Assembly (NCBI RefSeq): GCF_039523235.1
Contig: NZ_BAAAEX010000003.1
Direction: 5' to 3' (one strand)
Length of the DNA: 64,000 nucleotides
DNA from: Castellaniella ginsengisoli
GTDB taxonomy: Bacteria > Pseudomonadota > Gammaproteobacteria > Burkholderiales > Burkholderiaceae_B
Positions 61,122 through 64,000 of this stretch are shown in pieces. How positions within the stretch are numbered: position 1 is the stretch's first letter; each line of letters begins with the position of its first letter. The notes under the pieces were generated by a model. That model ran no database searches and was not told the DNA's origin. It saw only the letters and a list, made by a program, of their open reading frames with translations. A program made the position numbers and the translations under genes.

Positions 61122-62272
61122 CGCAGATCAGCCTCCTGGTTGAGAATGTGGCGCGCCACGATCAGGCGCATGATTTCATTGGTGCCTTCAAGAATCTGGT
61201 GCACGCGTGTGTCGCGCACCAGCCGTTCCAGCGGATAATCTTTCAGGTAGCCATAGCCGCCGTGGATCTGTTGCGCGTCCAGGCAAGACTGGAAGCACAG
61301 ATCGGTGGCCAGGCGCTTGGCCATCGCGCAGTAGGCGGTGGCCTGGGGATCGTCTTCGTCGAGTTTGCAGGCCGCCAGCCGCACCATCTGGCGCGAGGCG
61401 ACAATATTGCTCAGCAGATCGGCCAGCTTGAACTGCAGCGCCTGGAAATCCGCCAGGGCGCGGCCGAACTGGCGACGTTCGCCCATATAGCGGCGCGCGG
61501 CTTCATAGGCGCCCTGAGCCGCCCCGACCGAACAGGTGGCGATGTTGATGCGCCCGCCGTCCAGGCCCTTCATGGCGAAACGGAAACCCTCGCCTTCTTC
61601 GCCCAGGCGGTTTTCCACCGGCACCTGCACGTTCTCGAAGGTGATCGGGCGCGTGGACTGGCTGTTCCAGCCCATCTTGTTTTCCTTGCGGCCGTAGGTG
61701 ATGCCGGCGCTGTCGGCCGGCACGACCAGAGCCGAGATCCCGCGCGCGCCTTCGCCGCCGGTGCGGGCCATCACCACCAGGACATCGGTGTCGCCCGCGC
61801 CCGAGATGAACGCCTTGGCCCCGTTCAGGACATAGTGGCCGCCTTCGCGGCGGGCGCTGGTGGTCAGCGAAGCGGCATCCGAGCCCGCCCCGGGTTCGGT
61901 GAGGCAATAAGAAGCCAGTTTCTCGCCGCTGGCCAGCAGCGGCCCCCAGTGGTCGCGCACGCCGGGCTGGGCCCAACGGCCGATCATCCAGGTGGCCATG
62001 TTGTGTATGGTGATGAAGGCCGTCGTGGAAGGATCGACGGCGGCCATTTCCTCGAATACCAGGGTGGCGTCCAGGCGCGGCAGGCCCAGCCCGCCGATGG
62101 ATTCAGGCGCATACATGGCGCAGAAACCCAGTTCGCCGGCCTTGGCGAAAGCTTCGCGGGGAAAGATGTGTTCCTCGTCCCACTGCGCCGCATGCGGGGC
62201 CAATTCCCCCTGGGCGAATTCGCGGGCGGCCTGTGCAAAGGCCTGTTGCTCTTCGGTGAGGCGAAAATCCAT
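61118..62272 (-). CDS. Acyl-CoA dehydrogenase (isobutyryl-CoA dehydrogenase likely)
   Basis: A 384-residue FAD enzyme. YCLTEPGAGSDAASL (about residues 127-141) and the C-terminal QILEGTNEIMRLIVAR (catalytic Glu near 366) are the family signatures. The neighbouring hydrolase and 3-hydroxyisobutyrate dehydrogenase suggest isobutyryl-CoA to methacrylyl-CoA, a step of valine breakdown. First gene of the cluster; 206 bp of non-coding sequence precede it without a recognised operator. Confidence 0.88.
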   Translation of the reverse strand: MDFRLTEEQQAFAQAAREFAQGELAPHAAQWDEEHIFPREAFAKAGELGFCAMYAPESIGGLGLPRLDATLVFEEMAAVDPSTTAFITIHNMATWMIGRWAQPGVRDHWGPLLASGEKLASYCLTEPGAGSDAASLTTSARREGGHYVLNGAKAFISGAGDTDVLVVMARTGGEGARGISALVVPADSAGITYGRKENKMGWNSQSTRPITFENVQVPVENRLGEEGEGFRFAMKGLDGGRINIATCSVGAAQGAYEAARRYMGERRQFGRALADFQALQFKLADLLSNIVASRQMVRLAACKLDEDDPQATAYCAMAKRLATDLCFQSCLDAQQIHGGYGYLKDYPLERLVRDTRVHQILEGTNEIMRLIVARHILNQEADLR

Positions 62273-62478
62273 GGTGCGTGTCTCCGGATTTTTTTATGGG
62301 GCTGTCGCGGCATGCTCGTGGCGCCGGCCGACGCGGCCCGGCCCGGGTAAGGGCCGGCCGATGCGCCGCAGGCCTACTGTAGCACTTTGAAGGTGACGCC
62401 CCTGCGGCCCGCCCACCTTAGCGCAGACGCCGCGCTGCGGCTGTCGCGCTCACGACAATCGGCAGCCGCTCTGCGGGC

Positions 62479-62793
62479 TCAGGCGGCCGGCGTCTTTGGA
62501 GGCACAGGCCGTTTCATCGCGCTCCCGCGGTGCGCGGCGCGGCGGCGGCGGGATTCCAGCGGATCGAAGACCAGCGGCCGGTACAGTTCGACGCGATCAT
62601 TCTCGCGCAGGACGCGCCGCACGTCGCAGCGTTCGCCGTAGACGCCCATCGCGGGCGGATGGTCGGTGAACTCGGGGAACGCTTCGGCAAAGCCGCTCAG
62701 GGCCAGCGCCTGGCCGACGGTTGCTCCTTCGGGCACGTTCAGGGTCCGCCGCCACACGCGCGTGGGCGCGGCGAATGCAATATGCACCTGCAT
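62479..62793 (-). CDS. RnfH-family ubiquitin-like protein
   Basis: A 104-residue protein of the UPF0125/RnfH family (beta-grasp fold). MGVYGERCDVRRVLRENDRVELYRPL, here shortened to GVYGER and NDRVELYRPL, and the DPLESRRRRA segment are typical, followed by a basic tail. Its role is unclear; it is commonly next to ratA, as here. ATG 62793 lies 1 nt after the ratA stop. Confidence 0.9.
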   Translation of the reverse strand: MQVHIAFAAPTRVWRRTLNVPEGATVGQALALSGFAEAFPEFTDHPPAMGVYGERCDVRRVLRENDRVELYRPLVFDPLESRRRRAAHRGSAMKRPVPPKTPAA

Positions 62794-62794
62794 G

Positions 62795-63229
62795 TCAGCC
62801 CCCGTAGATTGCATGGGCGCGTTGGGTGAAGGAATCGATGAAGCTGGTGGCGATGCGATTGAAGACCGGCCCGACCACGGTCGAGAGCGCCCGGCTGGAA
62901 AAAGCGTATTCCATGGTGTAGAGCACTTTGCAGCCATCGTCTCCCAGGGGGTGGAAAGCCCAGTGCCCGGTCAGGCTGGAAAACGGGCCGTCCACCAGAT
63001 GGAAGACGATCTTGTTCGGGTATTCGTGGTCGTTGCGGGTGGTGAAGCTCTGGCGGATGCCGGCGAAGTGGATCTGCACCGTGGCCTGCATGCCTTGCTC
63101 GTTGCGCCACTGCACTTGGGCTCCGCCGCACCAGGGCATGAATTCCGGGTACCGGCCGACATCGGCCACCAGATCGAACATCTGTTCGCAACTGAACGGG
63201 ACGAGGACGGAACGCTGGATAGCAGGCAT
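62795..63229 (-). CDS. ratA: RatA/Coq10-like START-domain protein
   Basis: A 144-residue helix-grip protein (polyketide cyclase/START family). RSVLVPFSCEQMFDLVADV and YPEFMPWCGGA at the N-terminus and FNRIATSFIDSFTQRA at the C-terminus match the RatA/Coq10 group. E. coli RatA was reported to block 70S ribosome assembly, while mitochondrial Coq10 binds ubiquinone; either role is possible. Divergent from smpB, as in many proteobacteria. Confidence 0.9.
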   Translation of the reverse strand: MPAIQRSVLVPFSCEQMFDLVADVGRYPEFMPWCGGAQVQWRNEQGMQATVQIHFAGIRQSFTTRNDHEYPNKIVFHLVDGPFSSLTGHWAFHPLGDDGCKVLYTMEYAFSSRALSTVVGPVFNRIATSFIDSFTQRAHAIYGG

Positions 63230-63369
63230 CGGCAGGGCGGTCGGTTAAGCTAGAATGAAGGGATTTTATCAGCGCGTGCACGCCGTGTTCCCGGCGGCGC
63301 GAAATCCCGCCCGAAGCCTCAGGCCGACGGCCCGCCCCTATTGTCAGCTCCAGCCTGGTTCAAATCTCC

Positions 63370-63834
63370 ATGAGTATTGTCGAGAATCGCAAAGCCACCC
63401 ACGATTATTTCATCGAGGAACGCTTCGAGGCCGGTTTGGTGCTGGAGGGCTGGGAGGTCAAGGCCATCCGCGCCGGCCACGTCCAGTTGAAAGAAGCCTA
63501 TGTCATCGTGCGCGACGGCGCTCTGTGGATCCTGGGCATGCACATCAGCCCGCTGCCCACCGCCTCGACGCACATCCATCCCAATGCCACCCGCACGCGC
63601 AAGCTGCTGCTGCACGCCCAGGAGATCAGCAAGCTGATCGGCAAGGTCGAGCAGCGCGGCTACGCTCTGGTGCCCCTGAATCTGCATTTCAAGAACGGGC
63701 GCATCAAGCTGGACTTCGGATTGGGGCGCGGCAAGAAACTGCACGACAAGCGCGACACCCAGCGCGACAAGGATTGGGCGCGCGAAAAAGAACGGCTGAT
63801 GAAGCACGACACGCGCAAAAGCCGCGGGGACTGA
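63370..63834 (+). CDS. smpB: SsrA-binding protein (trans-translation)
   Basis: A 154-residue partner of tmRNA that frees stalled ribosomes. NRKATHDYFIEERFEAGL and LEGWEVKAIRAGHVQL at the N-terminus and the basic C-terminal tail (DKRDTQRDKDWAREKER, then RKSRGD) are diagnostic. Start MSIVENRKA. The tmRNA gene was not found in this window. Confidence 0.97.
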   Translation: MSIVENRKATHDYFIEERFEAGLVLEGWEVKAIRAGHVQLKEAYVIVRDGALWILGMHISPLPTASTHIHPNATRTRKLLLHAQEISKLIGKVEQRGYALVPLNLHFKNGRIKLDFGLGRGKKLHDKRDTQRDKDWAREKERLMKHDTRKSRGD

Positions 63835-63857
63835 CGCCGCTTCGGCCTGCCGCCGTC

Positions 63858-64000
63858 TCAGCGGATCGTGAAGCCTTCGATTTCCAGCAGCCGCGCCTTG
63901 CGGTTCAATCCGCCGCCGTAGCCGTTCAACGTGCCGTTGCGGGCCAGGATGCGGTGGCAAGGGATGATGATGCTGATGGGGTTGCTGCCCACGGCGGTGC
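63858..64000 (-). CDS. ogt: Methylated-DNA-protein-cysteine methyltransferase, C-terminal fragment
   Basis: Only the last 47 codons are in the window; the gene continues beyond base 64000. Translation of the minus strand gives AVGSNPISIIIPCHRILAR, then NGTLNGYGGGLNRKARLLEIEG. PCHR holds the alkyl-acceptor cysteine of Ogt/MGMT proteins. It repairs O6-alkylguanine by suicidal transfer. An Ada C-terminal domain would look the same. Confidence 0.9.
   Translation of the reverse strand, partial: TAVGSNPISIIIPCHRILARNGTLNGYGGGLNRKARLLEIEGFTIR

Overview
The window is GC-rich chromosomal DNA from a betaproteobacterium, most probably Burkholderiales and perhaps Alcaligenaceae (Bordetella/Achromobacter/Castellaniella-like). 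This rests on the NtrC-type regulator, a B12-dependent ribonucleotide reductase, the mltG-tmk-holB-tatD gene order, ratA/rnfH beside smpB, and several branched-chain-amino-acid-type binding proteins. The genus is not established. No tRNA, rRNA, insertion sequence, prophage or CRISPR array was seen. Most genes are housekeeping or nutrient uptake, tightly packed and often overlapping by 4 bp.

Layout. 1-4429: end of ntrC, then the ferric iron importer fbpABC under a Fur box. 4693-9629: fpr, ridA, recG, oxyR and dps (redox and oxidative stress). 9754-21230: a stand-alone LivK-type binding protein, the ugpBAEC glycerol-3-phosphate importer behind a near-canonical Pho box, proC, and a complete livKHMGF importer. 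21231-27870: a repeat array, a glutathione S-transferase, a 2-hydroxyacid dehydrogenase beside epd, fumC, a DUF488 gene, an NfeD/slipin pair and a redoxin. 28094-35368: cytochrome c, nrdJ, a second repeat array, then NAD synthesis genes (nadB facing nadA-nadC).

35369-37632: a yybP-ykoY (Mn2+) riboswitch leads into a GDT1/TMEM165-family exporter and, 5 bp later, an ArsB-family transporter carrying an in-frame amber codon. 37797-46895: a second stand-alone binding protein, two small ORFs, a MotA/MotB-like pair, a DUF411 protein, acylphosphatase, a chemoreceptor, sulfide:quinone oxidoreductase and a DUF4239 protein. 46973-52227: arsC, a lipoprotein and the sulfate importer sbp-cysTWA. 52274-57738: ankyrin protein, tatD, holB, tmk, mltG and a YeiH-family permease. 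58021-64000: ygfZ, a three-gene valine/isobutyrate catabolic cluster, rnfH, ratA, smpB and the 3' end of an O6-alkylguanine-DNA methyltransferase gene.

The most unusual item is a dispersed intergenic repeat found at three sites (21.2-21.4, 25.7 and 31.4-31.6 kb), tandem at two of them. Its copies keep the same hairpins through paired base changes. Other points of interest are the riboswitch-linked ArsB-like gene with its amber codon, the Pho and Fur promoter architectures, the hydroxyacid dehydrogenase next to epd (a possible pyridoxal phosphate pathway step), and a non-flagellar-context MotAB-like pair with a duplicated linker module.
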